A stretch of 64,000 nt of DNA from Gammaproteobacteria bacterium. GTDB lineage: Bacteria; Pseudomonadota; Gammaproteobacteria; Pseudomonadales; Pseudohongiellaceae. The notes under the pieces were generated by a model. That model did no database searches. It was not told where the DNA came from and saw only the letters and a list, made by a program, of their open reading frames with translations. The stretch lies in assembly GCA_012960305.1 (NCBI GenBank), contig DUBM01000007.1:1-64000 (forward strand), written 5' to 3'. Every line of letters starts with the position of its first letter. The first letter of the stretch is position 1. Shown one piece after another: positions 37,229 through 46,762 of this stretch. Made by a program: the position numbers and the translations under genes.

Positions 37229-38470
37229 ATGGCTCTAATTGTTCAAAAATATGGTGGAACATCAGTAGGTACTGCAGAACGAATTAAGGCTGTTGCTGAC
37301 AAGGTGGCTGGGTTTCGTAATAATGGCGATGATGTTGTGGTAGTGGTTTCAGCGATGAGTGGTGAAACCAATCGCCTGGCTGAACTTGCCCACAGTATTA
37401 TGGAACGGCCAATTCCCAGAGAAATGGATGTCTTACTCTCTACCGGAGAGCAAGTCACTATCGCATTGTTAAGTATGGCTTTGGAAAAGCGTGGCTGCAG
37501 CGCTCGTTCATTTACTGGTGGGCAAGTGCGTATCCTCACTGATGGGACTCATACTAAAGCACGTATCAGGGATATTGATAGTGCGCGTATCCATGCTCAA
37601 ATCGAGCTAGGCAATGTCGTAGTTGTTGCTGGTTTCCAGGGCGTCGATGACAATTCCAATATTACGACATTAGGTCGAGGCGGTTCTGATACTACTGCGG
37701 TAGCGTTGGCCGCTGCTCTGGAAGCAGACGAGTGCCAAATCTATACTGACGTGAAAGGTGTTTACACTACCGATCCACGAGTTGTGAAAGACGCTAAGCT
37801 ATTGAACAGCGTAACTTTTGAAGAAATGCTCGAATTGGCAAGTCTTGGGGCAAAGGTTTTACAAATCCGCGCGGTAGAATTTGCTGGGAAATACAAAGTG
37901 CCTTTGCGAGTACTATCCAGTTTTGAAGAGGGTGATGGAACTCTCATTAGTTTAGAGGAAGATACTAAGATGGAAGATCCCGCCATCGCTGGAGTTGCAT
38001 TCCAGCGTGATGAAGCCAAGCTAACAGTATCCGGTGTCCCAGATTTGCCGGGTATTGCCTATAAGGTAATTGGTCCCGTGAGCGAATCCGGGATCGAGGT
38101 TGATGTGATTGTTCAGAATGCCGCCGCTGATGGCACGAACGACATTACTTTTACCGTAAAACGCGGAGAAAGTGACAAGGCAAAAGAGATTCTTGATGAG
38201 GTCGCTGATTCTTTAGGCACGGCTGAAGTTATATTAGACAAGAAAATATGTAAGGTCTCTATCGTTGGTGTAGGTATGCGCTCACACGCGGGCATCGCCA
38301 GTAGGATGTTTAAAGCACTGGCGGATGAGGGTATTAATATTCAGCTCATTACCACCTCTGAAATAAAGATATCTATAGTTATAGAAGAGAAGTACCTGGA
38401 GTTGGCGGTGCGAGCATTGCACAGCGCCTTCGATTTAGGAGATCCTGATTACGAGAAGAAGCCAGAGTAA
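37229..38470 (+). CDS. lysC: Aspartate kinase
   Basis: First step of the aspartate family pathway: aspartate plus ATP gives aspartyl phosphate. The kinase domain opens LIVQKYGGTSVGTAERIKAV, followed by VVSAMSGETNRL and LGRGGSDTTAVALAAALEAD. Two C-terminal ACT domains (about residues 265-405, VPDLPGIAYKVIGPVSESGI and VGVGMRSHAGIASRMFKAL) provide feedback inhibition. At 413 residues it is the monofunctional type found in Pseudomonas. Together with hom and thrC in this window it supplies most of the threonine pathway. Confidence 0.97.
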   Translation: MALIVQKYGGTSVGTAERIKAVADKVAGFRNNGDDVVVVVSAMSGETNRLAELAHSIMERPIPREMDVLLSTGEQVTIALLSMALEKRGCSARSFTGGQVRILTDGTHTKARIRDIDSARIHAQIELGNVVVVAGFQGVDDNSNITTLGRGGSDTTAVALAAALEADECQIYTDVKGVYTTDPRVVKDAKLLNSVTFEEMLELASLGAKVLQIRAVEFAGKYKVPLRVLSSFEEGDGTLISLEEDTKMEDPAIAGVAFQRDEAKLTVSGVPDLPGIAYKVIGPVSESGIEVDVIVQNAAADGTNDITFTVKRGESDKAKEILDEVADSLGTAEVILDKKICKVSIVGVGMRSHAGIASRMFKALADEGINIQLITTSEIKISIVIEEKYLELAVRALHSAFDLGDPDYEKKPE

Positions 38471-38810
38471 CCATTTGTTGTTTGGGTCTAGGGCCTAGAT
38501 CTAGTTTTTAGTATTCATAATATTGTTTAATATTAGGATTAATAGCGATTGGATTCTGTCAGACTTAGGCAGATACTGTGCTAACTGTTCCTGAGATTAG
38601 GAATCAGCAAGAATTAGTGAAAAAAGGCAAGATTTTTAAAGAAAATGGAGCTACAAAACTGCAGATTTATGAGCTAAAGGAGATGGAGATCAAATTTCAG
38701 TGAATAGGAATTCACCAGAATAAGGATCATCTAAAGCGAATCGACCAACAATTTGCGCTTCCACAGTCTAATTATGAGGAGGTGCAAAGGATTGATAATG
38801 GAGAGTGACC
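38471..38810. other. Intergenic region lysC-csrA
   Basis: About 340 bases without a gene. It is AT-rich at its left end and contains AATATTGTTTAATATT, a small palindrome near 38517. Close to csrA it contains a second purine-rich ribosome-binding-like AGGAGG near 38775. The length suggests a long csrA leader or several promoters, as is common for csrA, but none could be pinned down. Confidence 0.4.
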
Positions 38811-39008
38811 ATGTTGATACTGACGCGCAGGATTGGCGAAACTTTGATGGTAGGGGACGACGTCACTGTTACTGTATTAGGTGTTAGAGGTAATCAAGTG
38901 AGGATTGGCGTGAATGCTCCTAAGGAAGTCGCGGTTCATCGCGAAGAAATTTACCAGCGCATCCAGAAAGAAAAAAGCGGTGACGGTCCAGCCAGCGAAG
39001 AAGAGTAA
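38811..39008 (+). CDS. csrA: Carbon storage regulator CsrA
   Basis: A 65-residue dimeric RNA-binding protein that controls translation by binding GGA motifs in leaders. [20 protein letters not shown], then [20 protein letters not shown], is nearly identical to other gammaproteobacterial CsrA proteins, including the RNA-contacting Arg in VAVHREEIY. The ATG at 38811 is chosen (GTG at 38805 is upstream in frame) because it gives the canonical start, with GGAG just before. The short C-terminal tail ([11 protein letters not shown]) is acidic and variable. Confidence 0.97.
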   Translation: MLILTRRIGETLMVGDDVTVTVLGVRGNQVRIGVNAPKEVAVHREEIYQRIQKEKSGDGPASEEE

Positions 39009-39173
39009 ATTATAAACTCCAGCGCTTAGTAGCGTAATGCACTTTGGATCAGCAGGGTGACATTTGGCTTCGTCAAATCTCCATTCCATCGCGAAGCTAA
39101 AATTCAGCTAGATCTATTTCGTTCTGGCTCTTCTAGTTTTTTTACCTCCTATGCTATTATTCGCACCCCTTAC

Positions 39174-39263
39174 GGAGAGATGGCCGAGTGGCTGAAGGCG
39201 CGCCCCTGCTAAGGGCGTATAGGGTTAAACCTATCGAGGGTTCGAATCCCTCTCTCTCCGCCA
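39174..39263 (+). tRNA. tRNA-Ser(GCU)
   Basis: A 90-base class II tRNA. Acceptor GGAGAGA (39174-39180) pairs with TCTCTCC (39253-39259), with discriminator G and encoded CCA at 39261-39263. The anticodon GCT at 39208-39210 sits in the loop CTGCTAA. There is a long variable arm and a GGTTCGAATCC T arm. It reads AGU and AGC serine codons. Its place after csrA is conserved. Confidence 0.97.
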
Positions 39264-39300
39264 TAAAAAACCCAGCTCATGCTGGGTTTTTTATGGCGGA
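39257..39300 (+). terminator. Terminator after tRNA-Ser overlapping the tRNA 3' end
   Basis: Perfect 20-base arms, TCCGCCATAAAAAACCCAGC (39257-39276) and its complement (39281-39300), around the loop TCAT. The core CCCAGC/GCTGGG followed by TTTTTT is a standard terminator, but the pairing extends back over the CCA and acceptor bases of the tRNA. Confidence 0.85.
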
Positions 39301-39405
39301 GGCGCCCGGGTGTCGTTGTGCTAGGTAGCGGTACATTGGGTGCATTGCGAGCGCCTTTCTTGCTATGATGCGCGGCTTTCACAATAAACAGGTCTTTTAT
39401 AAAGC

Positions 39406-40545
39406 ATGAAAGCGTTCTATCAAGACTTCAAGTTGGGTATTATCGGTGGCGGGCAACTCGGCCGGATGCTTTTGCAGGCCTGTCCTAATCTCAATATACA
39501 TACCTGTGTACTTGACCCCAGTGAAGATGGTCCTTGCAGTGGTTTGGCAAACGAATACACACAGGGGTCTCTACAAGATTATGAAACCGTCTATGCCTTT
39601 GGAAAAAGGGCTGATTTGCTTACTATTGAGATTGAAAACGTTAATATTGATGCACTCTACCAACTGGAGCGTGAAGGCATCCCTGTTTATCCTCAACCCC
39701 GTGTAATTGAAATTATTCAGGATAAGCGGGTTCAGAAACAATTTTACCTTGACCACGATATACCTACTTCTGAATTTATCCTGGTGAATAACCGCGAAGA
39801 CATTAAAACCCATGCTGAATTCCTGCCTGCTTTTAATAAGCTTGGTAAGGGTGGTTATGATGGGGGAGGTGTTCTAAATTTGGAGTGTGTGGCGGATATT
39901 GATAAGGCTTTCGATGATTACGGGTTGCTAGAAAAAACTATTGATTTTGAAACTGAAATTTCTGTTATCGCTGCCAGAAACTCGATGGGAGAAATATCAG
40001 TTTTCCCTGCAGTTGAGTGTATATTTCATCCTGAGTACAATTTGGTAGATTATTTGATTGCTCCAAGTTCATTGGCAAATGAGGTTCAGCAAGCTGCCGA
40101 AGATCTTGCCAGAAAGGTCATCACTGACCTTGATATAGTGGGACTCTTAGCGGTAGAAATGTTTGTCACTAAGGCAGGTGACGTACTGGTAAATGAAGTG
40201 GCGCCAAGGCCTCATAATAGCGGCCATCAAACAATTAATGCTAATGACACTTCTCAGTATGAGCAGCACCTTCGCGCTATTATTGGATTACCTTTAGGTT
40301 CAACAGCGATCATTAAGCCTTCAGCGATGGTGAATCTTTTAGGTGAAGAAGGCTATACTGGGCCTGCTCTGTATGAAGGGCTGGATAAACTGTTAGAAAT
40401 CGAAGGTTCAAATATTTTTTTATATGGTAAGAAAATTACTAAACCTCATCGAAAGATGGGCCATATTACGATTCTTGATGATGATATAGACGTATTGAAA
40501 GAGAAAGTTCAATTGGTTAAAAAGGCGATCAAAGTAATAGCATGA
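39406..40545 (+). CDS. purK: 5-(carboxyamino)imidazole ribonucleotide synthase
   Basis: ATP-grasp enzyme that carboxylates AIR to N5-CAIR with bicarbonate. The protein opens [20 protein letters not shown], and the ATP-grasp core contains [16 protein letters not shown], then [20 protein letters not shown] and [20 protein letters not shown]. It has 379 residues. It overlaps purE by 4 bases (ATGA) and comes before it, the reverse of the common purE-purK order. The encoded pair carries out the bacterial two-step AIR to CAIR route. Confidence 0.96.
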   Translation: MKAFYQDFKLGIIGGGQLGRMLLQACPNLNIHTCVLDPSEDGPCSGLANEYTQGSLQDYETVYAFGKRADLLTIEIENVNIDALYQLEREGIPVYPQPRVIEIIQDKRVQKQFYLDHDIPTSEFILVNNREDIKTHAEFLPAFNKLGKGGYDGGGVLNLECVADIDKAFDDYGLLEKTIDFETEISVIAARNSMGEISVFPAVECIFHPEYNLVDYLIAPSSLANEVQQAAEDLARKVITDLDIVGLLAVEMFVTKAGDVLVNEVAPRPHNSGHQTINANDTSQYEQHLRAIIGLPLGSTAIIKPSAMVNLLGEEGYTGPALYEGLDKLLEIEGSNIFLYGKKITKPHRKMGHITILDDDIDVLKEKVQLVKKAIKVIA

Positions 40546-41030
40546 TAAATTCAAAGAGTTCAAAAGTCGGTATTATCATGGGCAGTAATTCCGATCGCAA
40601 GATCATGGAAGCTGCCGCTGAAATCCTCGAAGAATTCGATATCCAGTATGAAATGTCAGTGGTATCAGCTCATCGGACGCCAGAGGCGATGATGGAGTAT
40701 GCAAAAAATGCTCGAGATTCCGGGCTCACTGTGATTATTGCAGGTGCTGGCGGTGCTGCCCACTTACCAGGTATGGTCGCCTCTGTAAGTACTTTGCCTG
40801 TGATTGGTGTTCCCATTAAATCCGCGAATTCAATCGATGGCTGGGACTCTGTTTTGTCTATATTGCAGATGCCTGCTGGGGTTCCGGTGGCAACAGTAGC
40901 CTTGGATGGTGCTAAGAACGCAGGAATTTTAGCGGCTGAAATCATCGGGACATTTGATGATTCAGTTGCCGGCAAGCTTGAGAAGTACAAAAATGTACTT
41001 ACGGCCAAAGTTCAAGAAATGAATCTCTAG
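40542..41030 (+). CDS. purE: N5-carboxyaminoimidazole ribonucleotide mutase
   Basis: Moves the carboxyl group from N5-CAIR to carbon 4 to give CAIR. It is a class I PurE of 162 residues with the active-site segments [19 protein letters not shown], then SAHRTPEAM and [15 protein letters not shown]. The active-site His is in SAHRTP. It starts inside the purK stop codon, so translation is coupled. Purine genes in this window (purL, purK, purE) are therefore at two separate loci. Confidence 0.97.
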   Translation: MINSKSSKVGIIMGSNSDRKIMEAAAEILEEFDIQYEMSVVSAHRTPEAMMEYAKNARDSGLTVIIAGAGGAAHLPGMVASVSTLPVIGVPIKSANSIDGWDSVLSILQMPAGVPVATVALDGAKNAGILAAEIIGTFDDSVAGKLEKYKNVLTAKVQEMNL

Positions 41031-41115
41031 ATGAAGTGACTAACGAAAAGTTTAACGACTATCAGCTTAACTTATTATGGTTAGCGAGTTTCTGAATGGA
41101 ACTCTTTTGCAGCTT

Positions 41116-43182
41116 CTAAAAATCCATATTAAGTGTTAAGCCATAACGCATAGGTTCTCCCAATTGGGTATAACCCTTGGCGGCATAATTATCTCTGGGG
41201 TCATTACCGAAGAAAAAACCGCGCACTAAATAATCCTCATCGTTTAGATTTCTCCCCCAAAGAGTCAGTTGCCATTCTTTCCAGCTATAGCTTAGGCTTG
41301 CATTGACCAAACTATAATCTTTAGAACGGATACTGTGGCTATCAGAGAAATAGAAGCTGTCTTTGCCCTGAATATTTACATCCAATTCCAATGCGGAACT
41401 TATTCTAATATCAACACCTAAAGTATATTGATAATTTGGTGCATGTGCCTGTTGCCGACCACCAAGGTTGTCTCCAGCTGAGTTGACAAATTCTTTGTAT
41501 TTGGTTTTTAATAGGCCTAATGAGCCATGAAACATAATGTTATTAGCAGCTTGAAATTTAGCTGAAGCTTCTAGGCCATAGTTAGAGCCAGCAGCGGCAT
41601 TGCCAACATAATCGATAAATTCGGAGCTACCATCAGCGCGGGATCGAACTACTGAGCTGGCAATTTGAACATCAGCTCTGTCCATAAAGAACAGAGCTAA
41701 CTGAGTTTTTAATTGATCATTATATAAAGATCCTTTAAAACCAAACTCATAATTAATGAGTTCTTCAGCATTGAATTCGCGCAAATCACTATCAAGGCTA
41801 CCATCGGTATTGAAGCCTCCAGTTTTATAACCCCTTGAAATACTTGCGTAAATCAAAGAACTTGTTGATGTCCTGTAAGTTAGGGAAAGTTTTCCACCGT
41901 AAAGAATTTCATCGGGTGTAAAGTTAATAGCATTTGAATCAAAGTAAGCAGCATCAAAATTTTCTCCGCGAAAGCCAAGGCTTAAACCCCAGTTGTTATT
42001 TAAGTCAGAATTGATTTCTCCATAGACAGCAAAACGCTTTATGTCATATCTGCTACTAAAGTCAGTGGATAAAAAAGTATAAATCCGTTTTAGGTCGACT
42101 TCCTGTTGTAAAGAGTAAATGCCGAAAACCCAGTCAGTAGTGTTAGAAAAAATCAAACCAGAATCGGAAGAAACAAAGCGAAGCTCGGCACTTGTAGTTT
42201 CTCTGTCACGAAAATATTGATCACTCGATGAATATTCCCATGGGTGGAAGCCGTTAAAGACCCAGTCCTCATCATAACCATATTCGGTTTTTGAATCAGC
42301 ATAACCAAGAAGCGCTTCTACTTTGAATTTGGCGAACTGGGTAAGCGATAACTTCGTACTTAAGATGTCAGCCTGTTGACGATCGATGCCCGGCTGATCA
42401 GAAATTGTGTCGCGAACATTATCCAAAGAAAAAGAATCATAACCATTGTCTATATTAATTGTTGAAGCTGTTATGCCTAACTGTACATAGTCTGATGGCG
42501 TCCAATCGAGCTTTCCTCTGACTATACCTTCATCTCGTTGATTGGTTTTCTTGCTCAGAAACTGATTGGTATTAAAACCATCAGATTTTAAATTTTGAGC
42601 GGAAAGCCGATAGCGCAATTGATTAGATATCGAGCCAGATAAGTATCCGGCTAGACCTGAGCTATCAAAATTAGCGTTTTCAAGTTGCAGTCCATAGCTT
42701 GTTTCATTTGTAGGTGATTTGCTTTGTAGATTTATTAGTCCAGCAAGAGCATTTGAACCATAGCGAGTACCTTGTGGGCCTAATAAAATCTCCACTTGCT
42801 CTACATCATAAAGTAATGCGGCATTGCCAATGCCGCTAAAGTCTACCCCGTCAATAATAACCCCAACAGAAGAATTCAGGGGTTCAGAGAACTGACCACG
42901 TTCGCCAATGCCTCTGATTTGATAAAAGCGAGCACGAGAAGCACCTGAAGAAAAATTTACATTTGGTGCATTAAACAGAATATCTTCAAGGTGTTGGGCG
43001 TTTTTTTTCCGAATCAGATTTGCATCCAGAACAGTAACGCTGCTGGAAATATCATTTGCCTTGGATTGACGATAATCTGCATTGACGATAATTTCTTCAA
43101 GAACAATTGAAGAATCTACCTGGGCGCTGATCGAAAAACAGAAACAAGTGAAAGTAATAAAAGCTACAAAAATACGATGCAT
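41116..43182 (-). CDS. TonB-dependent outer-membrane receptor, probable thiamine uptake
   Basis: A 688-residue receptor with a signal peptide (MHRIFVAFITFTCFCFSISA). The N-terminal plug has LEEIIVNADYRQS as a TonB-box-like start, then VTVLDANLIRKKNAQHLEDI and RGIGERGQFSEPLNSSVGVI. A beta-barrel follows and ends with the aromatic terminal strand YGLTLNMDF, as expected for BAM insertion. The specific substrate is inferred from its TPP riboswitch and from the adjacent PnuC-type permease and P-loop kinase, not from the receptor sequence. The start ATG at 43182 has GGAGA upstream. Confidence 0.9.
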   Translation of the reverse strand: MHRIFVAFITFTCFCFSISAQVDSSIVLEEIIVNADYRQSKANDISSSVTVLDANLIRKKNAQHLEDILFNAPNVNFSSGASRARFYQIRGIGERGQFSEPLNSSVGVIIDGVDFSGIGNAALLYDVEQVEILLGPQGTRYGSNALAGLINLQSKSPTNETSYGLQLENANFDSSGLAGYLSGSISNQLRYRLSAQNLKSDGFNTNQFLSKKTNQRDEGIVRGKLDWTPSDYVQLGITASTINIDNGYDSFSLDNVRDTISDQPGIDRQQADILSTKLSLTQFAKFKVEALLGYADSKTEYGYDEDWVFNGFHPWEYSSSDQYFRDRETTSAELRFVSSDSGLIFSNTTDWVFGIYSLQQEVDLKRIYTFLSTDFSSRYDIKRFAVYGEINSDLNNNWGLSLGFRGENFDAAYFDSNAINFTPDEILYGGKLSLTYRTSTSSLIYASISRGYKTGGFNTDGSLDSDLREFNAEELINYEFGFKGSLYNDQLKTQLALFFMDRADVQIASSVVRSRADGSSEFIDYVGNAAAGSNYGLEASAKFQAANNIMFHGSLGLLKTKYKEFVNSAGDNLGGRQQAHAPNYQYTLGVDIRISSALELDVNIQGKDSFYFSDSHSIRSKDYSLVNASLSYSWKEWQLTLWGRNLNDEDYLVRGFFFGNDPRDNYAAKGYTQLGEPMRYGLTLNMDF

Positions 43183-43229
43183 TGAGGTCTCCGTTATTGC
43201 CTAATAAAATAGATTAGTACTACGGAGAT

Positions 43230-43254
43230 AAAAAAGTTTGCTTCGAGTGAAGCA
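43230..43254 (-). terminator. Riboswitch expression-platform terminator
   Basis: On the minus strand, TGCTTC-ACTC-GAAGCA (43254-43239) is followed by AAC and a six-T run (complement of 43230-43235), between the TPP aptamer and the receptor start. The 5' arm abuts the aptamer's 3' strand (GGAAGC), so ligand-dependent competition can be drawn. Confidence 0.75.
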
Positions 43255-43255
43255 G

Positions 43256-43336
43256 CTTCCTATTCCTACGCCAGTATTAACCGGGTCAGGTTCAAAGGGT
43301 AATTTTCTCAGGCCGAAGCCACCCCTTAGGACGGGA
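43256..43336 (-). ncRNA. TPP riboswitch (THI element)
   Basis: Read on the minus strand, the conserved blocks appear in order: GGGGTG, then CTGAGA, ACCCTTTGAACCTGA, then GTTAATACTGGCGTAGGAA. These are the core of the thiamine pyrophosphate aptamer. It lies in the leader of the TonB receptor gene and is followed by a terminator hairpin, so TPP should stop transcription of the receptor. Confidence 0.95.
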
Positions 43337-43370
43337 AGACTTTAATGGAATATAGTTTTATTTACAAGAA

Positions 43371-43895
43371 TTACTGCGAATTCGAATTATTTAGAGTTTG
43401 CTGCAAACGTTCCAGCGGCTCGCCTGTTACTATCATATGGTCTAGTTCGTATTCTTTAATTTTTTGAAGATACAAATTGAATAATTCATGGCGATTATTT
43501 GGGTTTTCTCGCAATTGGTCAGCTTCCCAGGGAATGTTGGAATCACATAAATAATAATATCTGTTGGAGGTTTGCTGTTCGATGCTATTTTCAAATGTAT
43601 TATAAATCCAAGGGTCACAGCTTCCATACTTGACTTCGCTCCAAATCATAATCACTAGTAGATCTGTGTCGCAAACTATTTTCTCTGGCCAATGAGAAAT
43701 AAATGATTGCTCCTGCTTGTGCTGTTGTTTTGCAATTTCCAATAAGTCATGTTGCTGGTAAGAATGAATTTCTTTGAGGTAATCCCTAGCAACTTCTTTA
43801 ACAAGAGGTACTTCCCAATAAGCTGAAAGCTGGTTTGCTAGGGTAGTTTTGCCGGAAGATTCAGGACCCGTAATAACTATAATCTTAGTGTTCAT
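43371..43895 (-). CDS. NadR-like P-loop ATPase, candidate thiamine kinase
   Basis: A 174-residue nucleoside-kinase-like protein. The Walker A motif GPESSGKTTLANQL is near residue 10 and the C-terminal region resembles the ribosylnicotinamide kinase part of NadR. It overlaps the start of its upstream neighbour's 3' end by 11 bases, so both are expressed together. NadR-type kinases next to PnuC-type permeases phosphorylate the imported vitamin and trap it. Here the TPP riboswitch immediately downstream suggests thiamine in place of nicotinamide riboside, but that is inference; no NAD-binding nucleotidylyltransferase domain is present. Confidence 0.75.
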   Translation of the reverse strand: MNTKIIVITGPESSGKTTLANQLSAYWEVPLVKEVARDYLKEIHSYQQHDLLEIAKQQHKQEQSFISHWPEKIVCDTDLLVIMIWSEVKYGSCDPWIYNTFENSIEQQTSNRYYYLCDSNIPWEADQLRENPNNRHELFNLYLQKIKEYELDHMIVTGEPLERLQQTLNNSNSQ

Positions 43896-44472
43896 TACAA
43901 TAACTTTTATGCCATGCTATATAACCCATGAAGGCCATTCCCATATAGATAATATATAAAAGACTGTAGAAATATATTTCTTTATAAAAATATATGCCAG
44001 ATGCAAGAATGTCTATTAGAAGCCACAATGCCCAGCATTCTAGTTTTTTCCGACTTTGTAGCCACATAGCAAGGAGACTGAGAACGCTGGTTGTATTATC
44101 CCAGTAGGGCAATTCCGCATCTGTATAAGTCGCAAATAAAGTGCCGTTAATGAAAATTACGATTGCACATAAGGCTAATAAAACAAGTATAGTTTGATTT
44201 TTTTCGCTACTTACTGATAATGTTGATTCTGTTCTAAGGCCTCCACGCACCCAGTAATACCAGCCGTAAAAATTCATTATCAGATAAAAAATATGTAAAG
44301 CTAAATCCGCATAGAGTCTGGCATTGTAAAAAATATAAAGAGAGGCCACTGCATAGACTATGCCTATAGGCCAGGTCCAAATATTTTGCTTAATCAATAA
44401 CCAAACGGCGAGTATGCCGGAAATTAAACCAAATATTTCGATCAAGCTCATGGCCAGGATAAAATCAAACAT
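43885..44472 (-). CDS. pnuT: PnuC-family vitamin transporter, probable thiamine permease (PnuT-type)
   Basis: A 195-residue membrane protein with about seven helices. It starts MFDFILAMSLIEIFGLISGI, with NIWTWPIGIVYAVASLYIFY and FYGWYYWVRGG, which match the PnuC family (W-x-x-G and YGWYYW signatures). PnuC proteins carry vitamin precursors by facilitated diffusion, driven by trapping inside. The family includes nicotinamide riboside, riboflavin and thiamine members. The thiamine assignment comes from the adjacent TPP-riboswitch receptor. It lies upstream of, and overlaps, the kinase gene. No THI element was found in its own upstream region. Confidence 0.8.
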   Translation of the reverse strand: MFDFILAMSLIEIFGLISGILAVWLLIKQNIWTWPIGIVYAVASLYIFYNARLYADLALHIFYLIMNFYGWYYWVRGGLRTESTLSVSSEKNQTILVLLALCAIVIFINGTLFATYTDAELPYWDNTTSVLSLLAMWLQSRKKLECWALWLLIDILASGIYFYKEIYFYSLLYIIYMGMAFMGYIAWHKSYCNEH

Positions 44473-44692
44473 TTGAGAATGTCAGTTGAATGAAAAGCTT
44501 ATTAGATTTAAAAAAATAATCTCGGTCCTGCATTCTTGCTTAGGAAGTAGATTTAATAGGTTGTTACACTTTTAACAGATACTTTTATTTTAGGAGTTTG
44601 GTACAAAAGTATTTGGATATAATCTTTATCCCACCAAAACCAAATTGATTCTCCATTGTACTGCCGAATTGTCTAGTTAACTATTTTATATA

Positions 44693-45880
44693 TTAGACAA
44701 CACCATCATCGAAAAATATTTTTATTTCCTTCTCAGAAAAATTTAATTCCCCCAGGATCGAGCGTGAATGCTCACCGATTTCTGGCACTGGACCGAGGGT
44801 TGCTATATAACTACTGTTGTTACCTGGTGGAAGAAAGCTATCAACAACACCTTCTGGTGTCTCCGTCTCAACAATTCTCTTTAACGCCTGTAATTGAGGA
44901 TGTTGCCATACTGATACCATGTCATTCACATTGGCATAGGCAATCTGTCCTGCATCAAGTTTCTCAGCGACTTCATTGCTACTCAGTTTTAAAAAGACCG
45001 ACTCAATAATATTTCGCAGCGCATCTCTATTAGTCGAACGCAGAGCATTAGTAAAGAACCGCTTATCGTCGAATAAACCTTCTTGCTCAATCACATTGCA
45101 GCAAAAAAGTTTCCACTCTCTTTCATTCTGTAAGCCTAGCATTATAGTTTTTTTATCTTTGGTCAAAAACGAGCCGTAGGGATAAATGCTGGCGTGATCC
45201 GCGCCAGACCGCCTTGGTGGCTCTGCTCCTTCGTAGGCATAGTAGAGTGGAAAGCCCATCCATTCCACCATTGCTTCCAGCATGGAAATTTCAATATTGC
45301 TGCCTTTACCGGTTTTACCCCGTTGAATCAAGGCGGCAAGCACGGCCGCCTGTGCCTGCATACCAGCGGCAATATCAGCAATGGAAATGCCGCTTTTCAC
45401 CATTTGATCTTCTGTGCCAGTAATCGATAGAAATCCGGCTTCGGCTTGCACCAAGAGGTCATAAGCTTTTTTGTGTTGGTAAGGCCCACCGTTGCCATAA
45501 CCTGAAATATTGCACACAATCATATTTGGATATTGTTCGTGAAGATGGCGATAACTCATTCCTATTTTATCGGCCGCAGAGGGTGCTAGGTTTTGTACCA
45601 ACACATCTATGTTAGGTAGCAGTCGGTCAAGAATCTCAGTGCTGGATTCGTGCTTGAGATTTAATGTGAGGCTCTGCTTGGATCTATTTGTCCAAACGAA
45701 GTGAGAAGACTGCCCTTTAACACGGTTATCATAGTGACGGGCGAAATCTCCAGTTTCCAGCCTTTCGACTTTTATAACTCTGGCCCCTAGTTCGGCAAGC
45801 TGGCGTGTGCAGAGTGGAGCAGCGATAGCATGCTCGAGCGAAAGTACAGTAATCCCATCAAGAGGGGCTATATTTGTCAT
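44693..45880 (-). CDS. Class III CoA transferase (CaiB/BaiF), mesaconyl-CoA-transferase-like
   Basis: A 395-residue member of the formyl-CoA/mesaconyl-CoA transferase family. It opens PLDGITVLSLEHAIAAPLCT and continues LAELGARVIKVER. The catalytic Asp is in KAYDLLVQAEAGFLSITG near residue 141, where the acyl enzyme forms. Its ATG directly follows the stop of the hydratase gene upstream (TGAATG), so the two are co-translated. Gene context with a mesaconyl-C4-CoA-hydratase-like protein, a MaoC hydratase and a CitE-like lyase suggests mesaconyl-C1-to-C4-CoA transfer (Mct), but CaiB-family specificity cannot be read from sequence alone. Confidence 0.85.
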   Translation of the reverse strand: MTNIAPLDGITVLSLEHAIAAPLCTRQLAELGARVIKVERLETGDFARHYDNRVKGQSSHFVWTNRSKQSLTLNLKHESSTEILDRLLPNIDVLVQNLAPSAADKIGMSYRHLHEQYPNMIVCNISGYGNGGPYQHKKAYDLLVQAEAGFLSITGTEDQMVKSGISIADIAAGMQAQAAVLAALIQRGKTGKGSNIEISMLEAMVEWMGFPLYYAYEGAEPPRRSGADHASIYPYGSFLTKDKKTIMLGLQNEREWKLFCCNVIEQEGLFDDKRFFTNALRSTNRDALRNIIESVFLKLSSNEVAEKLDAGQIAYANVNDMVSVWQHPQLQALKRIVETETPEGVVDSFLPPGNNSSYIATLGPVPEIGEHSRSILGELNFSEKEIKIFFDDGVV

Positions 45881-46762
45881 TCAGGCAGACTTGCTCTTTG
45901 GAATTCCATTCGAAACAATAGCTGATGCTTTCATGCAAAGAGAGCCTTCATGGTTTTGTATCCATAGTTCCACCTTGCCATCAGTGTCGGGATTAAGACC
46001 ACAGACCATAAAATCATTCAAGTCAAAAATGGGATGGACTGCTTTAAATTCAAAAGCACCTATAGAATACTTTGGTAACTTTTCCCTCAAAAGCTCAACT
46101 AACAAAGTTGCAAGTAGAGGGCCATGAACGATGAGTCCAGGATACCCCTCGACCTTAGTAACATATTCACGATCGTAATGAATTCGATGGCCATTAAATG
46201 TTAAAGCGGAGTAGCGGAATAACAGTACCGGATCTGGTGTAACATTTTTACTGTAATCAAATTGAGTAGGAGCAGCTAATGGCTGTGGTTTGGAAGCATC
46301 AGCACCAGGGTTGTCTCGATAGACAATGTCATGTTCTTCATTCAGGGCTTCACCCTGTTCAGATATTAGAGTATGCCGAACTGTTACAAACGCCAGCTGA
46401 CCACTGCGGCCTTCTTTGAATTTTATCGAAAGGATTTCAGATTTTCTTTCTACAACTTCATTGACACGAAGTGAAAAATTAAACTGGAATCTACTACCAC
46501 CCCACATACGTCTAGGAAGATCGATTGGAGGCAAAAAGTCACCTCGATTAGGGTGGCCGTCTTCAGCGAGTGTGGAGCGAGGCGCCGGCGCAAGAAAATA
46601 CAGCCAATGCCAAAGTGGTGGAAGAATACTGCCATTACCCAATCTTAAATCGGATCGCTCCAAGGTCGCGGCCATCCCAATCATGGGGTTGATTGTGAGT
46701 ATTTCTCTGAGTGATTCAGTCTTTCCTATCCAGGAATCAAAATTTGCCGTTTCTGCCGTCAT
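45881..46762 (-). CDS. Mesaconyl-C4-CoA hydratase-like protein (FAS1-type dehydratase plus MaoC half)
   Basis: A 293-residue double-hotdog protein. The N-terminal FAS1-like dehydratase domain runs through LPPLWHWLYFLAPAPRSTLA and GGSRFQFNFSLRVNEVVERKS. The C-terminal hotdog holds LLFRYSALTFNGHRIHYDRE, whose N-G-H-x-I-H-Y-D is the hydratase catalytic signature, then GLIVHGPLLATLLVELL. This combination is that of HTD2/Meh-type hydratases, including mesaconyl-C4-CoA hydratase. The gene starts the operon with the CoA transferase and is divergent from the MaoC, lyase and acyl-CoA dehydrogenase operon across 186 bases. Confidence 0.8.
   Translation of the reverse strand: MTAETANFDSWIGKTESLREILTINPMIGMAATLERSDLRLGNGSILPPLWHWLYFLAPAPRSTLAEDGHPNRGDFLPPIDLPRRMWGGSRFQFNFSLRVNEVVERKSEILSIKFKEGRSGQLAFVTVRHTLISEQGEALNEEHDIVYRDNPGADASKPQPLAAPTQFDYSKNVTPDPVLLFRYSALTFNGHRIHYDREYVTKVEGYPGLIVHGPLLATLLVELLREKLPKYSIGAFEFKAVHPIFDLNDFMVCGLNPDTDGKVELWIQNHEGSLCMKASAIVSNGIPKSKSA

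Noticed and set aside
39257..39300. Phage attachment site at tRNA-Ser
   Set aside because: The repeated tRNA 3' bases are inverted, not a direct repeat, and no integrase or phage gene lies nearby; it is a terminator.
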